Notes: generated from the letters alone by a model not told the origin. 64,000 nucleotides of DNA from Saccharopolyspora erythraea (GCF_018141105.1 NZ_CP054839.1:5425411-5489410); one strand, 5' to 3'. Positions 48,316 through 57,673 are shown, counted from the stretch's first letter. A program made the numbers and translations.

Positions 48316-49779
48316 TCAGCTCGATCCGCTCAGGCGGTCCGCCCCGGCGTAGATCGACTTGTACTCGAGGTAGCCGTCGACGGCTTCCGGCCCGAGCTCC
48401 CGCCCGACGCCGCTCTGCTTCACACCGCCGAACGGTGCCCCGAAGTCGAGGCTGTAGTAGTTGATGCCGATCGTGCCCGTGCGCACCCGCCGGCAGATGT
48501 CGAGACCGCGCTCGTCGTCGGAGGTCCACACAGACCCCGCGAGCCCGTACTCGCTGTCGTTGGCGATCTCGACGGCCTCGTCCTCGCCGTCGTAGGGGAT
48601 CACCGCCAGCACGGGCCCGAAAACCTCCTCGCGCGCCAGCGGTTCGGAGTTGTCGACGTCGACGAACACCGTCGGCTCGACGAACCAGCCGCGGTCCAGG
48701 CCCGCCGGACGACCGCCTCCGCACGCCAGGACGGCTCCGCTCTCGCGGGCGGTGCGCACGTACCCGAGCACCCGCTCCCGGTGCTCCTCGGTGACCATCG
48801 GCCCGCAGGTGACCGACGGGTCGAGGGGGTTGCCCAGCACCAGCTCCTCGGCGACTCCCACGACGGCTTCGACGACCTCGTCGTAGCGCGAGCGAGGCGC
48901 GAGCACGCGGGTCTGCGCGCTGCAGGTCTGGCCGTTGTTGCGGAAGGAAGCCGTCTCCAGGCCCGCGCGCAGGACGTCGAGGTCGCAGTCGTCCAGCACG
49001 ATCGCGGCGCTCTTGCCGCCCAGCTCCAGCATGAACCGCTTCACCTGGCGGCCGCATTCCGCGCCGACCGCGCGGCCGGCGGCGGTCGACCCGGTGAAAG
49101 CGACCTTGTCCACGCCGGGGTGGGCGACGACGGCCGCCCCGGTGTCGCGTCCACCCGCGACGACGTTGAACACCCCCGGCGGCAGCCCCGCCTCCTCGGC
49201 CGCGTCCGCCAGCACGTAGGCGTCGAGCGCGGTCTCCGGCGACGGCTTGAGCACGACCGAGCAGCCGACCGCCAGCGCGGGCGCGATCTTGGCCATCGCC
49301 AGCGACTGCGGGTAGTTCCACGGCGTGATCGCCGCGACCACGCCGACGGGCTCGCGGCGCACGATCGTCGATCCCAGCGGGCTCGGGCGCGGTTGCTCCA
49401 GCTCCATCCCGGCGACCAGGTCGGCGTAGCGACGCAGCTGGGCCACGGGCCCCGCGCCGTTGGCGACCCTGGACAGCCCGATGGGCATGCCGTTCTCCCG
49501 GCTCACCAGCGTGCTGGTCGTCTCCGCGCGCGCCGAGAGGGCGTCGGCGAACCGGTGCAGCAGCTTCGAGCGCTCCTCGGCCGGCGCGATGCCCCACTCA
49601 CCCGCGTCGAACGCCCGCCGGGCCGCGCGCACCGCCGCGTCGACGTCCTCGGGTGCCGCCATGGCGGCCGTGCCCAGCGCCTCTCCGGTGGCGGCCTCCA
49701 GCAGCGAGTAGCGCTCGCCACCCGACGGTTGCCGCCACGCTCCGTCCACGTAGAACCGGAGGCGGTCCGGAATGCTCAT
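48316..49779 (-). CDS. Aldehyde dehydrogenase family protein
   Basis: A 487-residue NAD(P)-dependent dehydrogenase with ITPWNYPQSLAMAKIAPALA, general base Glu in FMLELGGKSAAIV, catalytic cysteine in FRNNGQTCSAQTR, and the ending INYYSLDFGAPFGGVKQSGV. ATG 49779 overlaps the methyltransferase stop (ATGA) and follows GGAGGT. It may oxidise an intermediate of the operon's unknown pathway. It is only distantly similar to the 26170 enzyme and has no DUF779 partner. Confidence 0.92.
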   Translation of the reverse strand: MSIPDRLRFYVDGAWRQPSGGERYSLLEAATGEALGTAAMAAPEDVDAAVRAARRAFDAGEWGIAPAEERSKLLHRFADALSARAETTSTLVSRENGMPIGLSRVANGAGPVAQLRRYADLVAGMELEQPRPSPLGSTIVRREPVGVVAAITPWNYPQSLAMAKIAPALAVGCSVVLKPSPETALDAYVLADAAEEAGLPPGVFNVVAGGRDTGAAVVAHPGVDKVAFTGSTAAGRAVGAECGRQVKRFMLELGGKSAAIVLDDCDLDVLRAGLETASFRNNGQTCSAQTRVLAPRSRYDEVVEAVVGVAEELVLGNPLDPSVTCGPMVTEEHRERVLGYVRTARESGAVLACGGGRPAGLDRGWFVEPTVFVDVDNSEPLAREEVFGPVLAVIPYDGEDEAVEIANDSEYGLAGSVWTSDDERGLDICRRVRTGTIGINYYSLDFGAPFGGVKQSGVGRELGPEAVDGYLEYKSIYAGADRLSGSS

Positions 49780-50609
49780 CGCCGGACCTCCTGACCGGGT
49801 CCGCTCGCCGGGCGCTGTTTCCGGGCACTCACAAGGACATTCGCGTAGTCCATGTCGAACACCGGGCCGAGCGCGGCCAGAGCCTCGGCGAGCTCGGCGG
49901 ACAGCGCCGCCGCCCGCTGCCCGGGCAGGGCGCGGTGGTCGCTCCAGGTTCCGATGTGGTCGACCCACTCCCGCGGCGTGTAGCTCACCGAGGACGGGTA
50001 GGTGCTCACCGACAGGTCGTGGAACTCCCCGGACTCCCGCAGCCTGCCCGCCGTCCGCGACACCCGGCCGTCGTCGTTGCCCAGCAGCAGCGTCCGCTCC
50101 GCCAGCTCCGGCGCGTGCCTGCGGTAGACCGGCGACGCGACCGCCAGGAACTCCTCGGACGGGCGCGCGAAGTTCCAGAACACCCCGAACCGGCCGCCGG
50201 CAACCAGCACCGAGGCCACTTTCCGGGTGCCTTCCTCCGGCTCCACCCAGTGCCACGCCTGGCCCGAGACCACCAGGTCGAACGTGCGGGAACCCGGTTG
50301 CCACGACTCGAAGGTCGCGTTCTCGACCCGCAGTCCGCGCCGGCGCGCCACCGCGCGCATCCGCTCGTCGGGCTCGATCCCGACCACCTCGGGCACGTGC
50401 GGCTGGAGCTGGCGCCCGACCACACCCGTCCCGGTACCGATGTCGAGTGCGCACTTGGGCCCGTCGGCGACCAGCTCCCGGATCAGCGCCTCCGGGTAGC
50501 GCGGGCGGGAGCGGTCGTACTCGTCGGAACCGTCCCCGAAGGACAGCGCCTGGGTGCGGGCGCTGTGCAGCATCTCGGCACTCCCGTGCTCGGCGGCGCC
50601 GGGCCTCAC
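49776..50609 (-). CDS. Class I SAM-dependent methyltransferase (second of the operon)
   Basis: A 277-residue methyltransferase: YDRSRPRYPEALIRELV, motif I CALDIGTGTGVVGRQLQPHV, VGIEPDERMRAVARRRGL, FDLVVSGQAWHWVEPEE (the AWHW region seen in trans-aconitate-type methyltransferases), and a C-terminus of helices. GTG 50609 overlaps the stop of 50606-51607 (GTGA) and follows GGAGG with six bases, so it is translationally coupled. Two methyltransferases in one operon suggest a dimethylated product or two separate acceptors. Confidence 0.9.
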   Translation of the reverse strand: MRPGAAEHGSAEMLHSARTQALSFGDGSDEYDRSRPRYPEALIRELVADGPKCALDIGTGTGVVGRQLQPHVPEVVGIEPDERMRAVARRRGLRVENATFESWQPGSRTFDLVVSGQAWHWVEPEEGTRKVASVLVAGGRFGVFWNFARPSEEFLAVASPVYRRHAPELAERTLLLGNDDGRVSRTAGRLRESGEFHDLSVSTYPSSVSYTPREWVDHIGTWSDHRALPGQRAAALSAELAEALAALGPVFDMDYANVLVSARKQRPASGPGQEVRR

Positions 50610-51607
50610 CGTCCGGCCTCCGCCCACTCCGACGGCGAGCCCGCGTCCGGGAAGACGGTGACCACCGTGGCGCCCTCACCCAGTTCGGCCGCGACGTCCA
50701 GCGCGGTGCGCCAGTTCGCCGCCGCCGAACTGCCGAGCCGCATCCCGGTCTCGTCCAGGCACTCGCGCATCAGGGAGATGGCCCGCGGCCGGGAGACCGT
50801 GCGGTAACCGTCCATCCGGTCCTCGGCGCCGAGCACGAACGGCTGCCGGATCCCGTTGCCGAGCCCACCTGAACCCGCGTACTTGGGACGGCCGTTGGGC
50901 GGTTCGTCCGAGCCGTAGGGCAGTTCGCTCGGGGTCACGACCACGCCGCGCACGCCGGGATGCCGCTCGCGCAGCGCGGACAGCACGCCGACCAGCGTGC
51001 CGCCGGTGCCCACCGACGCGACGAACCGGTCGGGTACCGCATCGCCGAGCTGCTCGACCAACTCGGCACCGGTGGACACCCGGTGCATCCAGAGGTTCGC
51101 CTGGCTGCGGTGCTGGTAGAGCAGGCGCCCGGTGCCGCTGAGCTCCCGTGCGCGTTCCATCACGCCCAGGAATCCCTCGTCCCGGTCGACGAGGTCGACG
51201 GCGGCGCCGCGCGAGCGCAGTTCGCGCACGTAGTCGCCGGGGGTGGCATCCGACAGCACCAGGGTCAGCCGCACGCCCAGCCGTCCGCAGAGGACGGACA
51301 GCGGGCCGGCCAGGTTGCCACCGGAGTACTCGACCAGGTGCAGCCCGCGCGGGTCGTCCCCGTCGGCCAGGACCTCGCACAGCAGGGCGAACGCGGTTCT
51401 GTCCTTGATGGACCCGCAGGGGTTCTCCCATTCGGCCTTGGCCAGCACTCGGGCCGAGCCCGCGGGAACGGGCACCTCCACGAGTCGGGTGCCTCCCAGC
51501 TTCCGGCGGAAATCGGCCATCGCGGGAAACCGCCCGGTCACCGCGTCGAGGTCGAGCGAGTAGTCGAGGTCCGGCTTCCAGGGTGCGTCCACGGCATCTG
51601 CGTTCAT
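50606..51607 (-). CDS. Cysteine-synthase-family PLP-dependent enzyme
   Basis: A 333-residue fold-type II PLP enzyme. The PLP lysine lies in ENPCGSIKDRTAFAL, the substrate loop reads VEYSGGNLAGPLS (cysteine synthases have S-G-N-T-G), and the phosphate loop is SVGTGGTLVGVLSA. It could replace an activated serine hydroxyl with a nucleophile to make an uncommon amino acid. A serine acetyltransferase gene lies 6 kb away. ATG 51607 follows GGAGAAGTG. It is the first gene of the seven-gene operon 51607-42048. Confidence 0.9.
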   Translation of the reverse strand: MNADAVDAPWKPDLDYSLDLDAVTGRFPAMADFRRKLGGTRLVEVPVPAGSARVLAKAEWENPCGSIKDRTAFALLCEVLADGDDPRGLHLVEYSGGNLAGPLSVLCGRLGVRLTLVLSDATPGDYVRELRSRGAAVDLVDRDEGFLGVMERARELSGTGRLLYQHRSQANLWMHRVSTGAELVEQLGDAVPDRFVASVGTGGTLVGVLSALRERHPGVRGVVVTPSELPYGSDEPPNGRPKYAGSGGLGNGIRQPFVLGAEDRMDGYRTVSRPRAISLMRECLDETGMRLGSSAAANWRTALDVAAELGEGATVVTVFPDAGSPSEWAEAGR

Positions 51608-52249
51608 CACTTCTCCGGTGTCGCGGTTCGCGCCGGGCAAGCTGAACCGGCGGCCGTTGAAAACCGTCGGCGAATACCATTTCGGCGCGCGCCATCGAAT
51701 GAACGGATCACGAACAAAGGCGAACAGGAACTGCGCACGACAGCAGTCCCCGCAATTGCGGGAAACTGGCGGAAAACGACCGGCCAACAGAGCCGGAATC
51801 CGGCTGCAACTGATGCGACCCGACGCAGCATCCGACTGTCGATGCTGGTCATGACGACGACATCGGTACATTTCGACGAGCATCCACCGATATCAGGCGC
51901 GGGTTGCCACTCCGGTCATTCCGGACGCGGTCAAACCGCAGGCACCAAACTCATCAACCCCCAGATTGATTACCTCGAGCAGCGGAACTGCAACGGAGGC
52001 TACCCAGCGCCCGGACGGTCGTCAAGCAAGCAGAACGCGTCAACCGGAGATTCCTCCGCACCGCCCCGAAGGCATCGGAGGAAATTTTCGTGCATTCGGA
52101 CGACCCACCCGGGTCCATTCCTACCAAGAATTGATCCGGAATGTTTGCGCCTTCCGGACGCAGCCCCCGGAGCAGCAATTGGCAACAACCTGCCGAGCAG
52201 TTCCACGACGGTTCCCCCGAACAATCCGGAAAAGGCCGCGAAAGCAGAC
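51608..52249. other. Long intergenic region without a gene
   Basis: About 640 bp between the operon start at 51607 and the MFS terminator. G+C is lower than the surroundings and no open frame with a ribosome site was seen. It must contain the promoter of the seven-gene operon, but no convincing -35/-10 pair was found near 51607. Confidence 0.45.
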
Positions 52250-52296
52250 AAAGGCCGACCCGCGGTGGCCGATGGGCCAACCGCGGGTGGGCCTTT
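52250..52296. terminator. Large terminator hairpin after the MFS gene
   Basis: Left arm 52250-52270 (AAAGGCCGACCCGCGGTGGCC) pairs with the right arm 52275-52296 over 21 bp with one bulge and a single mismatch; the loop is GATG. The AAAGGCC...GGCCTTT base and a T-rich exit on both strands make it a good intrinsic terminator, 23 bp past the MFS stop. Confidence 0.92.
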
Positions 52297-52318
52297 GCTC
52301 TTGTCGTACCGCCTGTTC

Positions 52319-53785
52319 TTACGCCACCGCGTTCGCCGACGCCGGCGCCGCCTCCTCCGATCCGGTGCGGAACCGCCCGGCGGCGACCACGCTGCCCAGT
52401 GCGATCACCACCGTCACCGCGAAGGTGATGAGCAGCGCCGTGGCCACCGTGCCACCGCCCGCCGTGACGAGGCTGATCAACCCGCCGCCGAGACCGGCGA
52501 TGAGCGCGGTCGCCAGGGTCTGGGCCAGTTGCAGGGACGACGAGGTCAGACCGAGGCTCTCCGGCGGGGAAAGCCGCATCGTCTCCGAGGTGCTCGCGTT
52601 GACCGCGACGCCCATCCCGAGTCCGCCGATGCCCCAGCCGACGACGGCGAGCACCGCGGGCACGGCGGGCACCAGGATCGCCACCGCGACGACGACGGCG
52701 CCGACGGCGAGGATCAGCGATCCGAGCGCGGTCGCGCGGGAGCGGTCGCGGGTCGTCCCACCGTCCACCTTGGCCTGCCAGAACGATCCGCCGACCCAGG
52801 TGAGCGCGCCGACCGCCAGCCCGATGCCGGACAGCGTCGTGCCCACCCCGCGCAGTTCGGCCATGCCCAGCGGCAGGAACGCCTCGGTGCCGAAGTACGC
52901 ACCGCACAGGCCCGCGCGGACCACGATGCCGGAGGCGACGCCACGCCGGGCGACCAACGTCCCCGGCGGAGTCACGTGGCGGAGTCCGACCCCGGCGATC
53001 AGCAGGCCGACCACGACGCCGACGACCACCACGAGCGCCGACCCGGCCTCCAGCGCCAGCAGCAGCACGGCGGTTCCCGCGGTCAGCAGCACGCTGTTGA
53101 GAACGACGTTGTCGCGCCAGCCGCGCGGCGCCTCGGAAGGCGCGCCGGACTCGACGAGCCGCCGCATCGCCGGGGTCGCCAGCAGCGCGGCGACGACCGC
53201 GATCGGCACGATGATGACGAAGACCCACGGCCAGCCGATCGTCTCGGCCACGAGCCCGCCGATCGGCGGGCCTGCCAGCGCCGGGATGGACCACGCCGAG
53301 GACAGCAGCGCGTACATCCTCGGTTGCAGGTGGTCCGGGTAGGTGGCCCCGATGGACATGAACGCGATGGCCATGACGCCACCGACGCCGAAGCCCTGCA
53401 CCGCGCGTCCGGCGAGGAACACCAGCCAGCTCGGGCTGGCCGCCGCGAGCAGGCAGCCCGCCACGAACACGGCGATCGAGGCGGCGAAGGGCACCCACGG
53501 GCCGCCTCGGTCGGCGACGCGGCCCGCCACCACCGCGCCGACGATGTTGGCCAGCATCAGCGCCGACAGGCCCCAGCCGAACGACCCGAGGCCGTCCAGG
53601 TCGCGAGCCACGACGGGGAGGACGGTGGCCACACCGAGCGATTCGAAGGCGACGACGCTGACCGTCGTGATCACGCCCACCGAGAGCGCGCGGTAGCGGC
53701 TGTCGAAGACGCTCCGCGCCGACTCGTCCGCACCCGCGGACTCGCCCGGCGGGCTCGTCGCGGACGCCACATCTTCGGTACTCAT
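52319..53785 (-). CDS. MFS exporter (14-segment-like drug efflux)
   Basis: A 488-residue transporter with many hydrophobic segments. MFS motifs are GVITTVSVVAFESLGVATVL, SALMLANIVGAVVAGRVADR (motif A-like, GRVADRGG), AVQGFGVGGVMAIAFMSIGA, and IPALAGPPIGGLVAETIGWP (motif C, GPPIGG). It matches actinobacterial drug exporters regulated by a divergent TetR gene, which is the case here. In a biosynthetic locus it would export the product or give self-resistance. The gene has its own TTGACA-N17-TAACGT promoter. Confidence 0.9.
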   Translation of the reverse strand: MSTEDVASATSPPGESAGADESARSVFDSRYRALSVGVITTVSVVAFESLGVATVLPVVARDLDGLGSFGWGLSALMLANIVGAVVAGRVADRGGPWVPFAASIAVFVAGCLLAAASPSWLVFLAGRAVQGFGVGGVMAIAFMSIGATYPDHLQPRMYALLSSAWSIPALAGPPIGGLVAETIGWPWVFVIIVPIAVVAALLATPAMRRLVESGAPSEAPRGWRDNVVLNSVLLTAGTAVLLLALEAGSALVVVVGVVVGLLIAGVGLRHVTPPGTLVARRGVASGIVVRAGLCGAYFGTEAFLPLGMAELRGVGTTLSGIGLAVGALTWVGGSFWQAKVDGGTTRDRSRATALGSLILAVGAVVVAVAILVPAVPAVLAVVGWGIGGLGMGVAVNASTSETMRLSPPESLGLTSSSLQLAQTLATALIAGLGGGLISLVTAGGGTVATALLITFAVTVVIALGSVVAAGRFRTGSEEAAPASANAVA

Positions 53786-53818
53786 CCAGTCCCCACTTTC
53801 ATTCCGATCCTGAACGGA

Positions 53819-53847
53819 ACGTTATCGCCGCGGTGCTAGGCTGTCAA
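53819..53847 (-). promoter_or_regulatory. Consensus-like promoter and overlapping inverted repeat for the MFS gene
   Basis: On the minus strand: TTGACA (53847-53842), a 17-bp spacer and TAACGT (53824-53819). Just downstream, 53802-53819 contains TTCCG-N8-CGGAA, an inverted repeat at the expected transcription start. The TetR gene starts 37 bp away on the other side, so the repeat is the likely TetR operator. Confidence 0.75.
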
Positions 53848-53883
53848 CGACACCCCGGCCGTGACCTGGAGATAGAGACCAAC

Positions 53884-54468
53884 TTGGCAAGACCACGCGA
53901 CGAGCGGATCGATCTCGCGACGCTGAAAGCGGTGCGCAGTCTCCTGCCGGAAGTCGGTTACCAGGGCCTCACCCTCGAAGCCGTCGCCGCGCACGCCGGG
54001 ACGACCAAGCCCGCGATCCGGCGGCGCTGGCCCAGCCAGAAGCACCTGGTGGTCGACGCGATCACCGAGCACGTCGGCTCGACGCCGACGCCCGACACCG
54101 GCTGCACGCACTGCGACCTCGTCGCCGGCATCGACACCCTGCGGCGCACGATGACGGGGCCGCTACTGACTCTCACGCTGCCTCCGCTGGTCGCCGACCT
54201 GCGCAACGACGACGTTCTGCGCAACAGGTTCTTCGACCGGTTCTTCAACCCGCGGCGTCAGACCACGGCGCGCGCGATCGAGCGCGGGATCGAGCGCGGC
54301 GACGTCCGCGAGGACGTCGACGTCGAGCTGCTGCTCGACATGCTGGCCGCGACGATGACCTACCGGTTGCTGTTCGGCCACCAGCCCATCGCGCCCGGCC
54401 TCAGCGAGGAGATCGTCGACGTCGTGATGCGCGGGGCGGCCACCCCGCAGTGGGCCAAGCAGCACTGA
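53884..54468 (+). CDS. TetR-family transcriptional regulator
   Basis: A 194-residue protein from TTG 53884 (MARPRDERIDLATLKAVRSL), with the helix-turn-helix YQGLTLEAVAAHAGTTKPAI, then RRRWPSQKHLVVDAI. The C-terminal domain (TetR_C type) includes CTHCDLVAGIDTLRRTMTGP and ARAIERGIERGDVREDVDVE. The ribosome site is weak (GGAG 12 bases upstream); an upstream in-frame ATG at 53833 would overlap the promoter of the MFS gene. It is divergent from the exporter and probably represses it until ligand binds. Confidence 0.88.
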   Translation: MARPRDERIDLATLKAVRSLLPEVGYQGLTLEAVAAHAGTTKPAIRRRWPSQKHLVVDAITEHVGSTPTPDTGCTHCDLVAGIDTLRRTMTGPLLTLTLPPLVADLRNDDVLRNRFFDRFFNPRRQTTARAIERGIERGDVREDVDVELLLDMLAATMTYRLLFGHQPIAPGLSEEIVDVVMRGAATPQWAKQH

Positions 54469-54930
54469 GTCGCGCCGCGCCCGGGCGGGGAAATGCACGA
54501 CGCGGCGCAGCCATTCGGCAGCCAACCTGACGGATTTTGTTTTCCTGATATTCGACTTCTCCGGCGCCGCCGCCACCCGGATGGCCTATTGTCCCGAATG
54601 GCGCTCCTGTTATTCTCGATCTTCGTGACAAGTCCACAACTCGCCAGGGCAACCGTGGAAATGTCTCACAGCCGGGGGCGCTCAGCACCCTGAAGTGCTG
54701 CCATCACCAGCGAAAACGCCGCTTCACGAAGTTTCGCGGCGCACGCTGGACCAGCGATGCCACGCTGCGCCGCGCCGGCTCCGCCCGCGCGCGGAAAAAT
54801 CCGATAACCAGGCGGGAAGATCCGCGCAATTCCCGCGAAAACCGGAAACCGCCGATTGCGCAGGCGTGTTCCCCCGAACACCGCCAATTCCTGATTCCCC
54901 AGGACCTCTTACGTTGACCCGGAGACCATT
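54469..54930. other. Intergenic region, lower G+C, no supported gene
   Basis: 462 bp between the TetR stop and the second LuxR-type regulator. Short frames on both strands lack ribosome sites. The region should hold the promoter of the 54931 gene. Confidence 0.45.
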
Positions 54931-57624
54931 TTGAGCGGTCGGACGATTGCGCTTGCCGGAGTAGTGTCCTGCCTCGACCGGGTCGCCGCGGGCGGCCGGG
55001 CGGCCGTGGTGCTGGAAGGCGCCTTCGGCGCAGGCAAGACCAGGGCGCTCGATCTGGCGTCGGAGCACGCCCACCGCGCCGGCCTGACCGCGGTCCGGCT
55101 GCACACCCCGCTGAGAGTCCGCGCCGAGTCCTGCTCGGCCGTGCGCGACCTGTCCTCGTTCGGACCGTTCGCGGGCCCGGACGACCAGCCGTTCGCCCCG
55201 GAGGCGGTAGCGCGCGCGGTCCTGGCCGCGCGGCGCACCGTGCTCCTGGTCGACGACCTGCACCGGCTCGACGAGGACTCGCTGCGATGGCTGGGATCGG
55301 TGCTCGACCGGCTGCCGGACAGCTCGCTCGGGGTCGTGGCGACCGCCCCGCACGGCGAGGCCGAGCGCGCGGGGGGTCCGCTGGCCGAGGTGGTGGCCCG
55401 TTTCATCGACCGGCGGGCGCTGCCCTACCTGGACCTCGCCGAGGTCACCCAGCTCGCCGAGGCCGAACTGGGCGGTGCACCGGTCCCGGGTTTCGCGCAG
55501 GAGTGCCTGCGCCAGACCGGCGGCAACCCGCTCCTGCTGAACTGGCTGTTCGGCGAGTTGCGTGCGCGGGCGGGCAACGCCTCCGGCGGAGGTCCCGGCA
55601 GGCTCGACGAGATCGGGCTGCGGGAGCTCGCCGAGATCCTCGCCCACCGCTACGGCGGCCAGTGCTCGGGGGCCGCCGAGGTGATCAAGGCGGTCGCCCT
55701 GCTGGCACCCGGGGCGAGCACCGGGCTCGTCGCCGGCTACTGCGGCCTCGCGCCGGGCACCGTCGCCGAGATCACCGGCCGGCTGGAGGACACCGGCTTG
55801 CTCGAACGCTCCGGCGCGGGCCACGCGCTGGCCGCGCCGGTCATCCACCGCGCCGTGCTGGCCGGGATGTCCCCGGACCGGCTGGAAGCCGCGCACCTCC
55901 GCGCCGCCACGTTGTTGCACGGCAAGGGCGCACCGGTCGAGCTCGTCGCCTCGCACCTGCTGCAGGTCCGCCGCACCGAGATGCCCGCCTGGTTCTGCGA
56001 CGTCATGCACCAGCACGCCCGCGAGCTGGTCGCCCGCGGTGAGCCCGAGCAGGCGCGGCGCTACCTGCTGCGCGTCGTGGACCGCTGCACCGGGACCCAC
56101 CGCGCCGGGATCTTCCGCGAACTCGCCACCATCGCCCTGCGCAGCGACCCGCCGACGGCCCGCCGCTACCTGCACGAGGCGCTCCGCCTCCAGTCCGACC
56201 CCGAGGTCCGCGTCCGGCTGCGGATCATGCTGGCCAACGCGATGATCATGGCGGGCGACTCCGAGTCGGCCGTCAGGACGCTGCGGGCCGGTCTGGACGA
56301 GATCGGCGGCACCGATCCGCGGGGAGCGTCCCGCCTCCGCCAGGAGCTGCGCCTGACCTGCCTGTGGGGCGACCTCGGCGAAGCCGCCGGGCCGGAGGCC
56401 AACCCGGGTCCGGACGAGAGCGGCCACCGCAGCAAGCTGGTCGCCAACGCGTTGCGCTGCTACTGGGCCGGCGAGGACCGCGAGCAGGCGGCCGCCGACG
56501 CCGAAGAGGCACTGGAGACCGGGCCGGACGACGAGCACCCGGCCAGCCTCCTGCTGCCCGCGCTGGTGCTGGCCCGCACCGGCGCCTTCGCCGCGGCCTC
56601 CACCCACGTGCACCGGATGCTGCTGGAGGCCACGGCGGTGGACGCCTCGGCGATCGTGGTGCACGCCAGCAGCGTGCTGGCCGAGATCCTGCTGCACGCC
56701 GGCGATCTCCCGGCATGCGCGCAGATGGCGGACGCGGCCGTCGAGGCGACGTTGCGCCGGTCCGCGGACGAGTACCCGATGTACCTGGGCACCGCGGTGG
56801 CCAGCGCCGTCGCGGTCGCGCTGGCCACCGGCGACCACTCCGGCGCCTGGCGCTGCCTGGCCGCCACCGGCCTCACGGCCGAGGTGCCCCAGTGGAGCCC
56901 CTACAACTCCGTCCTGTTGCAGCGGGGACGGCTGCACGCGGCCCAGGGCGAGCTGGATGCCGCCCTGGCCGACCTGCGCGAGTGCGGCCGGCGGATGACG
57001 GCCGCGAACGTGCACAACCCGGCCGCCGGAGCATGGCGGTCGGAGTCCGCGCTGGTCCACGCGCGCATGGGCCACCACGACCGCGCCATGTCGCTGGTGC
57101 GCGTCGAGCTGGACCAGGCGCGCGGGTGGGGAGCGCCCGCGCCGATCGGCCAAGCGCTCCGGGTCATGGGCCTGGTCTCCCGCGACGAGGCCCGGCCGGC
57201 ACACCTGACCGAGGCCGTGGCGGTACTCCGGGACTCCGGTGTGCGTTTGTCCTACGCGCAGGCGCTGTTCGACCTGGGCGTCACCTACCGGAAGCTGCAC
57301 CGGCCCAACGAAGCTCGGCCGCGGTTGCGGTCGGCGTTGGCGCACGCGAGGCATTGCGGAGCGCAGGTGCTGGTGCGGCGGGCTTCCGAGCAGCTGGCCG
57401 CGTGCCGGGTGCGACCGCAGCGCACGACCGCCCTCGGCGTCGAGGCGCTGACCCCGGCCGAGCGCCGGGTCGCAGTGCTCGCCGCCGAAGGGCGGACCAA
57501 CCGGCAGATCGCCGCGGACCTCTACGTCACCCGCCGCACGGTCGAACTGCACCTCAGCCGCGTGTACCAGAAGCTGCTGATCTCGGGGCGCCCCGCGCTG
57601 GGCAGTGCGATGTCGAGCTCCTGA
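54931..57624 (+). CDS. Large LuxR-family ATPase regulator (LAL type), copy 2
   Basis: An 897-residue paralogue of the 42048 regulator. It has Walker A GAFGAGKT (30-37), Walker B VLLVDDLHRLDEDS, CLRQTGGNPLLLNWLFGEL, a TPR-like middle, and C-terminal LuxR helix-turn-helix LTPAERRVAVLAAEGRTNRQ, then IAADLYVTRRTVELHLSRVY. The start is a TTG supported by GGAG six bases upstream; no ATG or GTG is available nearby. It is a plausible pathway-specific activator. It converges on the serine acetyltransferase gene. Confidence 0.92.
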   Translation: MSGRTIALAGVVSCLDRVAAGGRAAVVLEGAFGAGKTRALDLASEHAHRAGLTAVRLHTPLRVRAESCSAVRDLSSFGPFAGPDDQPFAPEAVARAVLAARRTVLLVDDLHRLDEDSLRWLGSVLDRLPDSSLGVVATAPHGEAERAGGPLAEVVARFIDRRALPYLDLAEVTQLAEAELGGAPVPGFAQECLRQTGGNPLLLNWLFGELRARAGNASGGGPGRLDEIGLRELAEILAHRYGGQCSGAAEVIKAVALLAPGASTGLVAGYCGLAPGTVAEITGRLEDTGLLERSGAGHALAAPVIHRAVLAGMSPDRLEAAHLRAATLLHGKGAPVELVASHLLQVRRTEMPAWFCDVMHQHARELVARGEPEQARRYLLRVVDRCTGTHRAGIFRELATIALRSDPPTARRYLHEALRLQSDPEVRVRLRIMLANAMIMAGDSESAVRTLRAGLDEIGGTDPRGASRLRQELRLTCLWGDLGEAAGPEANPGPDESGHRSKLVANALRCYWAGEDREQAAADAEEALETGPDDEHPASLLLPALVLARTGAFAAASTHVHRMLLEATAVDASAIVVHASSVLAEILLHAGDLPACAQMADAAVEATLRRSADEYPMYLGTAVASAVAVALATGDHSGAWRCLAATGLTAEVPQWSPYNSVLLQRGRLHAAQGELDAALADLRECGRRMTAANVHNPAAGAWRSESALVHARMGHHDRAMSLVRVELDQARGWGAPAPIGQALRVMGLVSRDEARPAHLTEAVAVLRDSGVRLSYAQALFDLGVTYRKLHRPNEARPRLRSALAHARHCGAQVLVRRASEQLAACRVRPQRTTALGVEALTPAERRVAVLAAEGRTNRQIAADLYVTRRTVELHLSRVYQKLLISGRPALGSAMSSS

Positions 57625-57629
57625 CTCCG

Positions 57630-57673
57630 GGTCAGCCGATGGTGCCGGAAGCCCGGTCAGCCGATGGTGCCGG
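57630..57673. repeat. Tandem duplication of a 19-bp segment at the cysE-like 3-prime end
   Basis: GGTCAGCCGATGGTGCCGG occurs at 57630-57648 and again at 57655-57673, offset 25 bp. The second copy contains the serine acetyltransferase stop codon and last codons; the first lies just beyond it. It is likely a replication-slippage duplication. Confidence 0.85.
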
